From the NCBI GenBank assembly GCA_012837155.1, contig CP051546.1:1901075-1965074 (forward strand): a stretch of DNA of 64,000 nucleotides, in the 5' to 3' direction. Under the pieces are notes generated by a model, which had not been told where the DNA came from, made no database searches, and was given only the letters and a program-made list of their open reading frames with translations. Source of the DNA: Flavobacterium sp. Lineage in GTDB: Bacteria > Bacteroidota > Bacteroidia > Flavobacteriales > Flavobacteriaceae. Position numbers and translations under genes: made by a program. Shown here piece after piece: positions 10,255 through 22,977 of the stretch; within the stretch, counting starts at the first letter, position 1; every line of letters starts with the position of its first letter.

Positions 10255-13200
10255 TTAATCTTCTTCGGGCACTAATCCTTCTTGATTTAGCGTTTGATTC
10301 TTAGTATTTTGCTTTTTAGGTTTTGAAGGGGTAATTACATCTGGCGACAAATTAGAATCTTGATAACCGTCATTTGATTTTGCCGCTTTTTCAATTTTAA
10401 TTTTTTTGAATATTCGATTAGCAAGTTCCTTAAAAGTATTAAAATCAACTTCATAAGAAATCCCGACTCCCTGTGTGTATCCAATTCCTTCTCCTATATA
10501 ATTAATGTCATTTTCTTTGTTAAAAAACCTCAAGTTTAGCGTTCCATCCTTATTCACTCGGTACAATACTTCAAGATTTCCCACAACAGCAGTTTCGTTA
10601 ATTCCTCCAAAAGGAACTCCTATTTTTCCATTAATGGTAAATCTTTCGTTAATTTTAGAAGAAATCGAGGCTACAAATTGACCATCGGCTTCATTTCCTA
10701 TTCTTTTATCGGCTGAGATGATATTGACATCGACAATAAATTTATCGTTATTGGTTTTAATAATACTCCCCAGCATATTTGCCGCTGTGTCAAACAAACT
10801 TCTAGAAAAATCAGATTGATTTACGCCTTCTGGACTAAGAAAACCTCCTGAGGATAATAAATACAACGCTTGAGTTTGTCTTACATCTTTATCGTTCAAT
10901 TTATATTGAATCTCTGATTTTAAAACCGTACTAACCGTGGGAAATTCAAAATTAAAATCCGGTTCTGGACTTGCCAAATCCCCTCTTACTCCAATGACTA
11001 ATTCAACTGGTACTTTTCTATTAAATGAAGGATTTTCTAATAGCACCGCGGGGTTTGCACTGGTTTTATATACCGCTTCTAAATTTAATCGGGCCTTCAT
11101 TGGGTCTCCTTCCCAAGAGATATAGCCTCCTTTTTTTACTTCAAATTTTCTGTCTATAATTCCTCCATATTTAAAATTATAGCTTCCTTGATAAACTTGA
11201 AAATCCCCCCACATATTAAATTTCCCTAATGTATTTATTTTAAATAACAACGTTCCATTACCTCTTCCTTTCATTCCGTGTCCAGAAATTCGGTCTAAAA
11301 TAACTTCAACTTCGGCATTTGGTGTGATGTCAAGATTAAACTCAAGTTCAAGCCCTTTGTAGTTTCTTGAATTGTCTATAATTCCTTTTTTTAGATTGTA
11401 TTTTTCTTTGGAACTTATAAAATGGATAAAATCATTTTCGCTAACATTTTCAGCATCATTAATAGGGATTTTTAATGAAGAGCCTTTCTCGGATTTTGCA
11501 TCCACCTTAATCGATAATCCGTTCGTAGGCCCTTTGATGGTTGCATTGCCATCTATATAAGCAATTCCATAATACGCGGCATCTTCGTGATCTTTTGTAT
11601 CAAGAGCCAACAACCTTTTCGAATTAATCTCTAAATCTAATTTCCAATCCGAAAAGACATGATGTCCAATGCTTCCGTTCAAAATTCCCTTTGTGTCATA
11701 TTTTGTATCTGTGAGCACATTGTTTACAAATAGGAATTTGTCATTGGTCAAATCCACAATACTTCTGTCGCTTAAGGCATAATCTACATTCAAATAAGGG
11801 ATTGTCAATCCTGCCTTATCCACATAAAGACGACCATTTATATCTGGGTTTTTTAGATTTCCGCCTATGCTGGCATTTCCTGATGCGAATCCTCTAATTT
11901 TTGATAAAACATCTCCTCCAAGAGAACTTAGTACTCCTAAATTAAATTTATCCAATTTTAATTGTAAGTCTAAAATGGTCTGATTGTTCTCTATTTCGAA
12001 GTTTCCACTAGCATTAAAAGATTCTATATTTTTATTTTGAATATTGGCATCCACAGTAAACTTCTTGAAAGACTCATCGCCCACAATAGCTAAGTTCAAA
12101 TCGCCTAAATCTGTTTTGTTTATGTTTAAATGATCTATTTTTATTGAGGCGGGTAGCTTGTATACGGCATTGTTTTGCTTATAATTTACTTCTGCATTTA
12201 TATTTCCATTAAAAGTAAATTTAGGATTTGCAGGTGTAATTTGATTTAAGTCGACATTTTTCAAACTTATTTTCAAATCTTTATAGGAACTGCCTTTTAT
12301 GTCTCCCATAAAAGAAATTTTCTGGTCTTTATGAGACATTATTATGTTATCAAAATTGAAGTTTTTTAATAATTTATCAAAAACGATTTGATTATTAGGT
12401 GCATCTTCTTCATTCAAATACCACAAATAATCCTTTATTTTTACTTCAGATTTGCTTATTCCAATAACGTTATTGTTGTCCTTATTTATGGTATGATACA
12501 AGTTTAAATTAAAATAATCTTCGCCTTTTGTCCCTCCTTTAAACTCCGTTCGAAAGAACAAAGTATCTTTCATAGTCACATTAATCAAACTAAAATCACG
12601 AATTTTATAGTGTTTGTTTTTTATACTGTCAAGCTCAATATAAGCGTTATAAAGAGGGTTTTTGTTATCGATTTTTACTCTAATATTGTCAAAAGTATTT
12701 TCAGAAGCGACAATCTGTGGCGAATTAAAATTGAGTTTAAATTCCTGATTATCAGAATTGATATTTCCTTTAACAAGCGTATTAGAACCAATGGAAATAT
12801 TGGGATAAAATATCTCGATAATTTTATTATAAATAGTAAAGTTGAATTTTAAAAATTGCCCTTTATTAACCTTAATAGGTTTGTAATTTGTATAAAGACT
12901 CCCCAGCGAATTAATCATTAAATTCTTTAATTGCTTAAACTGAAATTTTCCTACAATTTTGCCTTCTACAATATCCGGAGAATGAAACGCAATATTTCGT
13001 ACCCTGTCTTTGTCAAAAGTCGAATTTATCTCAAAATCATCAAAATTGTAAGTTCCTTTCGTGTTTTTATAGGACGCATTTTTCATACTAATATCGCCAT
13101 AAAGATCTTCGATTGAATTCCCAGAGGTCAAAACAACAACATCGCCTTTAAAAAGGGAAATAGGTTCTTTTACGAAATTTAATTTATGAAAATCGGCATT

Positions 13201-14753
13201 TTTAACATTGATATGAAAATCATACGTATTTATTTTTTGACTCATATCGACCAAGCCGTCGAAGGTCATCTCTAAATTAGGGTCGTTTACTGAGAGTTGT
13301 CCCTTGTATAATTTGCTCTTAAAAGCACCGTTGAGCGCAACATTTTTATAAGAATAATTGTTGTAATCTATTTGATAAACATCTCCCTTTATTACTGAAT
13401 TTAGATATTTTTCAGAAAAACCTTGTCCATCAACATCAATATCCATACTCACTTTACTAATGTCTTTTCTATCTAAAAATGTTCCAATGTCAAAATTTTC
13501 GAAAACAACATTTCCTGCATAAGAAGCATTGTCAATAAAGTTTATATTTTTCATCGTCAAACCCGATCGCACATTTCCTAAAGCAGTTGTCATAGAAAAC
13601 GCAGCATCAATTGAAGCTTGTGTCACCTGAGCATCGCCAATGATTGTAAATCGACCTAGTTTTTTTAAATTGCTTGGTAATTTCTTTCCCAAAACATTTG
13701 GCAACAATGTCACAAGATCGTCATAAGTCGAAGAAAGTTTATCGAACTTTCCGTTCATATAAAACTTCTGAGAATTTTTAGGAAAAAGATTTTTGAAATT
13801 AATGTAACCCTTAATCTGAGAATTTTTAGAATCAACTAATTTCAAATTTGATAATTTCAAATTGTTTAAAGTTCCTTTAACTTTAGCTTTTAAATTAAAA
13901 TGTTGATTTTTCCCCATCTCCTTATAAAAGCATCGAATGTCATTCGTAGCTATCGATGACGAATTAATTTTAGCGTCAAATTGCACTTTGTCATTAAAAT
14001 TTCTAAAATCTCCAACCTTATAATTCAAATAAACAGTTCCTTTTAGCTTTGATTCTGCAGTCGATAAATCAAGTTTTTCTAATTGTATCCTTTTTTTTGT
14101 GTAGCTAAATATAGAACTCAAATTAACCACAACTATTCCTCGGTGATCCAGAAACGACATTTTATCAATATTCGTATTTACATCGGGACCATATAATTTA
14201 AAATCACTAATTGCTGCATTTAACTTTGTAAAATCGACATCCTTAGGAATCTTTCTATTTTCATCCGTTAAAATAAAATGACCATTTGTAATTTTAGCCG
14301 TTTTTGCCATGAGTAAAAAATGTTTTCCTGATGGTTTTCCGGTATTAAAAACATCAATAAAAATATCAATGTTTGTTTCTTTTTCATTTTTGTAGGTCTT
14401 TAAATTAAAAAGCAAGCCGTCTAAAGCAATATCGCCAAAAATCAAATCTCCATTCAATAATTTTTTTCCGCCTAATAGATTAGTTTTAATTCTATTGGCA
14501 TAAATTAAAGTGTCTTTGTGATGGTCTAAAATTAAAATGTTTTTGAGCTTAACGCCTCCAAATATTGAAATAGTAACTTTGTCAATACTAATATTTGTTC
14601 CAAAATCTTTGTTGATACTTTGTGTAAAATATTGAGCAATTTTAGTTTGAACAAAAGGCGTAGAGAGAACAATACCAAGTACCAATAAGAATAAGATTAG
14701 TCCGAGTAGAAAACGAAATGCTATTTTTTTTTGCTTTTTTGATACGTATCAAT
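10255..14753 (-). CDS. tamB: TamB-like translocation/assembly module protein (DUF490)
   Basis: This very long protein (about 1,476 open codons plus a short N-terminal piece) starts with one membrane anchor (LLGLILFLLVLGIVLSTPFVQTK), continues as repetitive beta-strand sequence typical of AsmA/TamB lipid-transfer proteins, and ends with the conserved DUF490 domain (ISGHGMKGRGNGTLLFKI, LYLLSSGGFLSPEGVNQ, RYRVNKDGTLNL-like strands) and a Lys-rich tail. TamB proteins bridge inner and outer membranes and move phospholipid or help outer-membrane assembly. The frame is lost at a nine-A run near 14725; upstream codons continue to about 14787 without a good ATG, so the true start is unresolved. It is divergent from tsaD. 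Confidence 0.85.
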
Positions 14754-14888
14754 GTTTTTAATTTTTCCTAAAATTCTATTTTGCCGTTAGAAACGGCGGC
14801 ACTTTTAATAAAAATTCTCTAATTTTGGCTTCGCCGTAAATTTTCATGAAACGGCTTGTCAAATATAATCCAAAATTAGTGCCTTTTT

Positions 14889-15911
14889 ATGCAAAATTCC
14901 GAGGTTTTTATTCTTGCTATCGAAAGTTCATGCGATGACACAGCTGCTGCGGTTTTACATAACGATAAAGTATTGTCGAATGTTGTAGCCAATCAATTGA
15001 TTCACAATCAATATGGAGGTGTAGTTCCAGAACTTGCATCACGAGCACATCAACAAAATATTGTTCCAGTTATTGATGCTGCGCTGCGAAAAGCAAATAT
15101 AAAAAAAGAACAACTATCGGCAATTGCATTTACACAAGGTCCAGGATTAATGGGTTCGCTTCTTGTGGGAAGTTCGTTTGCTAAATCATTGTCTCTAGCT
15201 TTGCAAATTCCATTGATTGCTGTAAATCACATGCAAGCACATATATTAGCTCATTTTATTGATGACGAAGAAAATGCAAAGCCCAAATTTCCGTTTCTTG
15301 CCTTGACGATTTCGGGAGGTCACACCCAAATCGTAAAAGTTAATGCCTTTTTCGATATGGAAATTATTGGCGAAACCACAGATGATGCCGTAGGAGAAGC
15401 TTTCGACAAAAGCGCAAAAATACTAGGACTACCTTACCCTGGAGGTCCTCTGATTGATAAGCATGCAAAACTTGGAAATCCGAAAGCCTATGTTTTTTCG
15501 AAACCAAAGGTTTCTGGGTTAGACTTTAGCTTTTCTGGATTGAAAACAGCAATTTTATATTTTGTTCAAAAGAAAAAATTAGAAAACCCCAATTTTATAG
15601 AGGAAAATCGAAACGATATTTGTGCATCAATTCAATTTACAATTATCGAAATTTTAATGGATAAATTAAAATTAGCTGTAAAAGAGACTGGAATTAAACA
15701 AATCGCCATTGGAGGAGGTGTTTCGGCTAATTCGGGGATTAGAACTGTCTTGAAAGAAGCCGAAAAAAAATATGGTTGGGAAACCTTTATTCCAAAATTT
15801 GAATATACCACCGATAATGCTGCAATGATTGGAATTGTGGGCTATCAAAAGTTTTTATCTAAAAATTTCGAAACTTCAGCCGTAGTTTCTAAGGCGCGAA
15901 TCCAATTTTAA
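14889..15911 (+). CDS. tsaD: tRNA N6-adenosine threonylcarbamoyltransferase TsaD
   Basis: This intact 340-aa protein has normal TsaD length. It transfers threonylcarbamoyl from the TsaC product to A37 of tRNAs reading ANN codons, in the cytoplasm with TsaB and TsaE. Family motifs seen are ILAIESSCDDTAAAVL (nucleotide-binding loop), the metal ligands NHMQAH (two His), ISGGHTQIV, GLPYPGGP, FSFSGLKTA, and TTDNAAMIGIVG with the final metal-binding Asp. Translation starts at the ATG at 14889. The rsmE start codon follows 3 bp after the stop, indicating an operon tsaD-rsmE-DUF4159. Confidence 0.97.
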   Translation: MQNSEVFILAIESSCDDTAAAVLHNDKVLSNVVANQLIHNQYGGVVPELASRAHQQNIVPVIDAALRKANIKKEQLSAIAFTQGPGLMGSLLVGSSFAKSLSLALQIPLIAVNHMQAHILAHFIDDEENAKPKFPFLALTISGGHTQIVKVNAFFDMEIIGETTDDAVGEAFDKSAKILGLPYPGGPLIDKHAKLGNPKAYVFSKPKVSGLDFSFSGLKTAILYFVQKKKLENPNFIEENRNDICASIQFTIIEILMDKLKLAVKETGIKQIAIGGGVSANSGIRTVLKEAEKKYGWETFIPKFEYTTDNAAMIGIVGYQKFLSKNFETSAVVSKARIQF

Positions 15912-15914
15912 ATT

Positions 15915-16620
15915 ATGCAGTTATTCTACAATCCAAATATAGACGAAGCCACAAAAAGTTTTTCTTTTGACAAAGAAGAAAGCAAACACATTATTAAGTA
16001 TTGCGCAAAAAAGATACAGATATTTTATTTGTAACCAATGGTCTAGGTGTTTTGTTTAAAACCGAAATTACATTAGCTTCGGACAATAAATGCACCGTTA
16101 AAATTTTGTCTATCGAAAAAGCGGCACCTTCAAAATTTCATTTGCATTTAGCTGTTGCACCAACAAAAATGAATGATCGCTACGAGTGGTTTTTGGAAAA
16201 AGCAACCGAAATTGGTGTTCACGAAATTACGCCAATTATCTGTGATCGCTCGGAACGAAAAATAATAAACAAGGATCGATTTGATAAAATTCTTTTGACT
16301 GCAATGAAACAGTCGAATGTGTTATTTCTTCCAAAATTGAATCAGGCGATACCCTTTAAAGAATTTATAAAACGTAAAAATGAGGGCTTGCGGTTGATTG
16401 CGCATTGTGAAGAAACAGATAAAAATCATTGAAATCAGTTTTGAAACCCAATCAAAATGTAACCATGCTTATAGGACCCGAAGGTGATTTTTCGGAAAAA
16501 GAAATTGCTTTGACTCTTGAAAACAACTATATTCCTGTTTCCTTAGGAAACACAAGATTGAGAACTGAAACGGCTGCAATTGTAGCTTGCCATAGCGTAG
16601 TTTTTGTAAATGAAAATTAA
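15915..16620 (+). CDS. rsmE: 16S rRNA (uracil1498-N3)-methyltransferase RsmE, two frameshifts
   Basis: RsmE methylates U1498 of 16S rRNA; it is a SPOUT-fold enzyme. The merged protein of about 235 aa starts MQLFYNPNIDEATKSFSFDKEES (PUA-like N domain). The catalytic domain shows KMNDRYEWFLEKATEIGVHEITPIIC and the knot motif MLIGPEGDFSEKEI, then VSLGNTRLRTETAAIVA, both diagnostic. Frame is lost near 16000 (one A missing, read as IIKYCAKK instead of IIKVLRKK) and near 16428. It lies between tsaD and DUF4159 with gaps of 3 and 6 bp. Confidence 0.92.
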
Positions 16621-16626
16621 TCTTTT

Positions 16627-17265
16627 ATGAAAAACACATTTTATTTGTTACTTCTAATTTCAGCAACTTCATTTTCTCAGGAAATTGCCTTACTAAAGTA
16701 CAGCGGTGGAGGCGATTGGTATGCTAATTCCACTTCGTTGCCCAATTTGATAAAATATTGCAATGCCAATATCAATACTAAAATTAAAACAAAACCCGCA
16801 ACGGTAGAGCCTAGCAGCCCGGATTTATTTTCCTATCCATTTGTACATATGACGGGGCATGGCAACGTAGTTTTTAGTGAATCGGACATACACAACTTAA
16901 GAAATTATCTGTATGCTGGAGGCTTTTTACACATTGACGACAATTATGGTATGGATCAATATATTAGAGCTGAAATCAAAAAACTGTTTCCAAAAGATAA
17001 TTTGGTCGAGATTCCTGCAAATCATCCTATATTTCAAAAGCCTTATTTATTCTCTAATGGATTGCCCAAAATACACGAACACGACGGAAAACGTCCTCAA
17101 GCTTTTGGGATTTTTATCGATAATAAATTAGTGCTTCTGTATACTTTTGAATGTGACTTAGGCGATGGCTGGGAAGATCCAGAAGTGCATAATGACCCTG
17201 TTCCTGTTCGTGATAAGGCTCTAAAAATGGGAGCTAACATTATGAATCACATTTTCAATAATTAA
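16627..17265 (+). CDS. DUF4159 domain-containing exported protein
   Basis: This intact 212-aa protein has a short signal peptide (MKNTFYLLLLISATSFSQ). The mature part matches the DUF4159 family: YSGGGDWYANSTSLPNLI near the start, FVHMTGHGNVVFSESD, LRNYLYAGGFLHIDDNYG (resembling a glutamine-amidotransferase-like fold), and LYTFECDLGDGWEDPEVHND. The function is not established. It starts 6 bp after rsmE and is probably cotranscribed with tsaD and rsmE. Confidence 0.85.
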   Translation: MKNTFYLLLLISATSFSQEIALLKYSGGGDWYANSTSLPNLIKYCNANINTKIKTKPATVEPSSPDLFSYPFVHMTGHGNVVFSESDIHNLRNYLYAGGFLHIDDNYGMDQYIRAEIKKLFPKDNLVEIPANHPIFQKPYLFSNGLPKIHEHDGKRPQAFGIFIDNKLVLLYTFECDLGDGWEDPEVHNDPVPVRDKALKMGANIMNHIFNN

Positions 17266-17323
17266 TAATTCTGTTTGCTGATAATTTCATAGAAATGTTT
17301 TTTTAATTTTAATGCTTATAAGG

Positions 17324-17445
17324 GATAGCTATGGTATAATGTCTTATTTTGAAATCTGATAAAAGGATATAAATCTTTGATTATAAATAGCTTTATTACT
17401 ATTCATTCGTTTGACTTTATGACATGAAAACTTTCGACTTGCTTA
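17324..17445 (+). repeat. Dispersed ~120-bp intergenic repeat, copy 1
   Basis: The unit begins GATAGCTATGGTATAATGTC and ends AAACTTTCGACTTGCTTA. Closely related copies are at 53001-53112 and 59295-59420 and a partial one at 641-689, all on the plus strand in intergenic DNA. No ORF or obvious long stem is shared. Its function is unknown. Confidence 0.7.
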
Positions 17446-17481
17446 ACTGCATTGAGTAGAAAATGAAAAATTTTAGAATAT

Positions 17482-17510
17482 AAACTCGCTACTTGTTAGC
17501 GAGTTTTTTT
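17482..17510 (+). terminator. Rho-independent terminator
   Basis: The stem AAACTCGCTA / TAGCGAGTTT has a 5-nt loop followed by a T-run. It is placed only 24 bp before the AI-2E transporter gene, so it either ends the tsaD operon or attenuates transcription entering the transporter gene. Confidence 0.7.
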
Positions 17511-17533
17511 ATCTTTATCCTCAAAAAAAATAA

Positions 17534-18624
17534 ATGATGACTTCAAAAATAATTGCAAACGGAATTCTAAGAGCACTATTGACAGTTATTGTTTTTTCTT
17601 TATTTTTATTTTTTATTTATCAAATTCAAACGGTTATTATCTATTTGATTGTCTCTTTGGTAGCCACTCTAATAGCAAATCCATTTGTTGAATTCTTAAA
17701 AAGACGGTTAAAATTTTCGAACACACTTGCAGTAACTACGGTTATTGTTTTTTTAGTTTTAATACTTGTCGGGTTTATCTTAATGTTTGTGCCGTTAATT
17801 GTTTCCCAAAGCGCAAGTTTATCTTTGCTAAAAACGAATGAGATTGAATCAAATCTGGTTCAATTAGTCACAAAAATCAATGTCTTTTTGATGAGCCACA
17901 ATATTGACTCCAGTAATTTGCTGGAGGGAACAAATTTATCTTCTAAATTAAATTTCAACTTTGTTCCTGAATTTTTAAACTCCATTTTAGGAACATTGAG
18001 TAGTTTTGGTATGGGATTGGCTTCGGTTTTATTCATCACTTTTTTCTTTTTAAAAGACAAAATTCTTTTTCTGAGTGGCGCAAAACAAATTTTACCCAAT
18101 CAGCACGAGGAAAAAATTCTTAATTCTGTATTCAAAATCAATGAATTGTTAAGTCGTTATTTATTGGGTTACTAATACAATTAGCAATAGTGTTTGTCTT
18201 GTATTTAACTGTGTTACTAATTTTTGGAATCGAAAATGCTTTTATAATTGCCTTTTTGTGCTCTGTGCTAAATATTATTCCATATATAGGACCATTAATT
18301 AGTTCTGTTTTAGCAGCAGTTCTTACAATGATTGGTAATTTAGGAAGTGATTTTCAAACTCAAATTTTACCCACAACACTTTATGTTTTGATTGGATTTT
18401 GGATTGTTCAAATTATAGATAATAACATTTCGCAGCCCATTATCTTTTCTAAAAGTGTCAAATCTCATCCTCTGGAAATCTTTTTAGTAATTCTTGTTAG
18501 TGGTTTTCTTTTTGGTATAATAGGAATGGTAGTTGCCATTCCTATATACACGATTTTAAAGGTCATTGCCAAAGAATTTTTTCCTGAAAATGCAATTATT
18601 AAAATCATAACAAAAAATATTTAA
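17534..18624 (+). CDS. AI-2E family transporter, one frameshift
   Basis: The protein of about 363 aa belongs to the AI-2E/PerM/TqsA membrane family. The N-terminal hydrophobic pair of helices (IVFSLFLFFIYQIQTVIIYL) is followed by the family segment LVATLIANPFVEFLKRRLKF, a periplasmic loop, and the C-terminal signature NIIPYIGPLISSVLAAVLTMI with GFWIVQIIDNNISQPIIFS. The frame changes near 18172, where LLGY should continue LLIQLAIVFV. Family members are transporters or exporters; the AI-2 name is historical and the substrate is not predictable. The stop codon overlaps the start of the next gene by one base. Confidence 0.87.
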
Positions 18625-19806
18625 TGCTGCAAAATTCTTTATTAAATACTAAAATTCAATATTTTATAAATAAAAATATCGCTACGTCCATTTCTAAATT
18701 AGCCCTTCAAAAAAATCCTTTTCCAGAAGTTGAGTGGGTTTCTATTTTGAATCAAATTGAAGCCAAAACGAAAGCTAAAGAAAATTGCCTACTTGGTTTT
18801 TGACCAAAAATATTATTTATCCAAGTAAAATTTCAGTCGAGCAAACTTCTTCCGAAAAAACGGCTTCTTACAAATCCAGGATTGTTTCGGGCGAAAGTCT
18901 TATTGATTTAACAGGAGGTTTTGGTGTAGATGATTACTATTTTGCAAAAAAAATAAAATTGGTCGCACATTGCGAAATAAATTCGGAACTTTCCAATAGT
19001 GTGCAACACAATTTTGAGCAATTAAAACTGGTAAACATCAATTTTTACTCTGGAAACAGTATCGAAACCTTGACTCAGATAAATAAAAACTGGGATTGGA
19101 TTTATATTGATCCTTCTAGGCGAAATGATGCTAAAGGAAAAGTATTTATGCTCAAGGATTGTTTGCCAAATGTCCCTGAAAATCTTGATTTGTTTTTTAA
19201 ATATGCTAATAATATTCTAATAAAAACTGCTCCGCTACTCGATATTTCTGCAGGATTGCTAGAACTCAAAATGGTCAAAGTTATCCATGTTGTTGCTGTT
19301 GATAATGAAGTAAAAGAGCTGTTATGGGAAATAGACCAAAATTATTTAGGGGAAACAACTATAAAAACGGTCAATATTTTAAAAGCGAAAGAGGAAATTT
19401 TTGAATTTATTTTAGATAAAACACCAAAAATCCATCATACAGTTTGCCTGAAAAATATTTGTATGAACCAAATAGTGCTATAATGAAATCGGGGGGATTT
19501 GATGCAATTGGCATTTTTTATGAGCTGAATAAACTACATAAACACTCTCATTTATACACTAATTCAAACATAATTTCATTTCCTGGGAGAACGTTTGAGA
19601 TTGAAAAAATAATTCCGTACCACAAAACGGCAATGAAGATACAATTAGAAAATAAACAAGGAAATATTACCACCCGAAATTTTCCAGAGACAGTCGAAAG
19701 CATTCGCAAAAAATGGAAAATAAAAGAGGGTGGAAATAAATATTGTTTTTTCACAACTGATGAAAATGAGAATAAAATAGTTTTAATTTGCACTAAAATA
19801 AAATAA
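18624..19806 (+). CDS. Class I SAM-dependent methyltransferase with THUMP-like domain, two frameshifts
   Basis: The ATG at 18624 overlaps the preceding stop. The N-terminal helical region (MLQNSLLNTKIQYFINKN) precedes a Rossmann methyltransferase: LIDLTGGFGVDDYYFAKK (SAM-binding loop), a Glu-containing second strand (AHCEINSELS), and WDWIYIDPSRRNDAKGKVF, whose DPSRR replaces the usual DPP of RNA/DNA methylases. The C-terminal part (IMKSGGFDAIGIFYELNKLHKHSHLYTS-like) matches the PF18096 THUMP-like domain of Bacteroidetes proteins. Frameshifts lie near 18785 and 19450. A nucleic-acid substrate, probably RNA, is likely but not proven. Confidence 0.8.
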
Positions 19807-19813
19807 AATAAAA

Positions 19814-20380
19814 ATGAAACAAATAACACTCGTATTTTTTATCTTAATAAGCAGTCATCTATTTTCGCAAAAACCTTGCGAATACAGTGCAAACGTATCT
19901 GATTCTTTGGGGACATACAAATCGACAAAGGCATACATGATTTATGAAAAAAATTTTGCAGGAAAGACCAGTTATATTTTTTACACACTTGAATTAACAA
20001 ACGGTACACCATCATTAAACTTGCAACTTATTCAAAAAAGCAAGGATTTTATGAAAGCAAATTGTTTCGACAAAAATTCCAGACTATTATTGCAACTAAA
20101 TAACGGAAAAATAATAACCCTACTACATGTTGATAAAGAAAATTGTGGCACAATGATTCGTGACGATAAAGGTTTTGATTTGAGAATCCTAACAGGAACT
20201 TTTTTGTTCTTAAAAGGTTCATTTGCAGATTTAAAGAGTTCGCCTGTAAATTTGATGCGTATAAGTTATTTGGCAGATTCAGCAGATTATGTGATGCAAA
20301 AGGAATTTAAGTCAGAACTAGACAATTTAGTATATACTCCTGAAACTTATTTTATCGATAATTTGCATTGTATAGAATAG
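19814..20380 (+). CDS. Exported protein of unknown function
   Basis: This intact 188-aa protein has a signal peptide (KQITLVFFILISSHLFSQ). I do not recognise the family. The mature part has four cysteines (PCEYS, NCFDK, NCGTM, LHCIE), possibly forming disulfides, and mixed beta character, including LLLQLNNGKIITLLHVDKENCG, which resembles small flavobacterial secreted proteins often annotated hypothetical. It follows the methyltransferase gene by 7 bp and converges on the VanX-type dipeptidase gene, whose stop codon abuts its own. Confidence 0.7.
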   Translation: MKQITLVFFILISSHLFSQKPCEYSANVSDSLGTYKSTKAYMIYEKNFAGKTSYIFYTLELTNGTPSLNLQLIQKSKDFMKANCFDKNSRLLLQLNNGKIITLLHVDKENCGTMIRDDKGFDLRILTGTFLFLKGSFADLKSSPVNLMRISYLADSADYVMQKEFKSELDNLVYTPETYFIDNLHCIE

Positions 20381-21054
20381 CTAATTGCAATTCCATTTTG
20401 CATTAGAAACGGGGTCATTCAAAGCTGATTTTAGATTGTAATGCCACCATTCTGAGTCAAATGAGTTGAAACCATTCTCCAGCATTATTTTTTTTAATAA
20501 TTCTCTATTTCCTTTTATTTTTTTGGAAAGATTGAGATAGCCATGACTTGCTTCAACACCAAAGAAGTCAAAAGGAGTTCCCATGTCGAGTTCTTTCCTT
20601 TACGACTGACTAAAGTAATATCAACGGCTCCACCTCTGTTGTGAATAGAGCCTTTAGCGGGATCTGCTACATAAGAAGGATTCGATATAATTTTCCACAT
20701 TTTTTTCTGAATAGCCAAGGGTCTATAACAATCAAATAATTTGATTTTGTACCCCATTTTTATAAAACTAGCATTGGCTTTGATTAGTGATTTTACCGTT
20801 TTTAGTCGCAAAAAACACTCCGCACAATCATATACTTTGGTCTTTAAAAAATTATCCGAAGTGGCATACTTCATATCATAAACAAAATCGTTACTGTAAT
20901 CTTTCAAATTTACAAATGTAGTGTCGTTGCTAATGGACGGATTTTTAGTAATGGCATCCGAAAGTACCGTTTGCGATTTGCAGGAAAACGGATAAAGTAT
21001 AAAGCTAAAAAACAAGAATAGTCTGAAGTAAAAACTCATAATATCGATTGTCAT
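20381..21054 (-). CDS. D-Ala-D-Ala dipeptidase, VanX/DdpX family (M15D), one frameshift
   Basis: The merged protein of about 224 aa has an N-terminal hydrophobic export signal ending near FSCKSQ, which could be a lipobox. Zinc-peptidase motifs of family M15D are clear: FDCYRPLAIQKKMW (catalytic Arg), SIHNRGGAVDITLV (SxHxxGxAxD zinc ligands) and EWWHY (catalytic Glu and final His ligand). Such enzymes cleave D-Ala-D-Ala; in Gram-negatives the role is usually peptidoglycan turnover rather than vancomycin resistance, and no vanA/vanH partner is nearby. A missing A near 20598 (GKEL read as GKNS) breaks the frame. The start is ATG 21054 or 21039. Confidence 0.88.
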
Positions 21055-21147
21055 TGTTCGTGATTTGTTCGTTAAAACATGGAAAATTGTTTCGAAATAT
21101 CGATATAAATGTAGAAATTATATAAATACAAAAAGTATAAAAAACGA

Positions 21148-21173
21148 AAAACCCACTATTTTTAGTGGGTTTA
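21148..21173 (-). terminator. Terminator of the tRNA operon
   Basis: AAACCCACTA and TAGTGGGTTT form a 10-bp stem with a short A/T loop. On the minus strand it follows tRNA-Arg and ends in a T-rich stretch. Confidence 0.75.
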
Positions 21174-21178
21174 AGGCG

Positions 21179-21252
<74 letters not shown>

Positions 21253-21288
21253 ATTGAAATTATATTAAGTTTAAATAATATAAATCAG

Positions 21289-21363
21289 TCGGGGTGGCAG
21301 GATTCGAACCTGCGGCCTCCTGCTCCCAAAGCAGGCGCGATAACCGAGCTACGCTACACCCCG
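21289..21363 (-). tRNA. tRNA-Pro (anticodon TGG)
   Basis: The 75-nt cloverleaf has acceptor CGGGGTG/CACCCCG, anticodon stem CCTGC/GCAGG with loop TTTGGGA, T-arm GCAGG-TTCGAAT-CCTGC and discriminator A. It is the middle gene of the operon; no CCA is encoded. Confidence 0.96.
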
Positions 21364-21377
21364 AAAAGCAAAAAAAG

Positions 21378-21464
21378 CGGAGAGTAAGGGATTCGAACCC
21401 TTGGTACAGTTTCCCATACGCATGTTTAGCAAACATGTCCTTTCGGCCACTCAGGCAACTCTCC
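21378..21464 (-). tRNA. tRNA-Ser (anticodon GCT)
   Basis: This 87-nt class II tRNA with a long variable arm has acceptor GGAGAGT/ACTCTCC, anticodon stem CATGT/ACATG with loop TTGCTAA, T-arm AAGGG-TTCGAAT-CCCTT and discriminator G. It is the first gene of the operon. Confidence 0.96.
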
Positions 21465-21768
21465 AATATAAGAACTTATATTCCTTTTAAGCGGTTGCAA
21501 ATGTAACTTTCTATTCTATATTTCACAAATAATTACCTCCTTTTTTTAAATGTTTTTTATTAAAAAATTAAAATCATTAACAATCAAACGCATAGCTTTT
21601 TTTAAAGCTAATTTTATATTTCTCAGCTAATGATTATTAGTGAAATAGCAATTCTCATTTTTTAATTTCTATTTTACTAAAATAATGCTATAATAATATC
21701 AAAATTGTAATTTGGTATTTACTCAAAATGATTAATTTCGCATCACAAACTAAGATACAAACATACTT
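21465..21768. other. Gene-free AT-rich spacer with divergent promoters
   Basis: This stretch holds the promoter side of the tRNA operon (minus) and of the thiolase gene (plus). No ORF of note or RNA structure is seen other than the promoter listed separately. Confidence 0.5.
21711..21740 (+). promoter_or_regulatory. Bacteroidetes-type promoter for the thiolase gene
   Basis: TTTG at 21711-21714, an 18-bp spacer and TAATTTCG at 21733-21740 match the Bacteroidetes primary sigma consensus (TTTG, 17-19 bp, TAnnTTTG) with one mismatch. The thiolase ATG is 29 bp further on. Confidence 0.6.
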
Positions 21769-22946
<1,178 letters not shown>

Positions 22947-22977
22947 CAGCAGTCATTTAAAATTTAAAAGAGTATAA

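Noticed and set aside
20381-21054. Vancomycin resistance cluster
   Set aside because: Only a VanX-type dipeptidase is present; there is no vanH, vanA or regulator, and Gram-negative homologues act in wall turnover.
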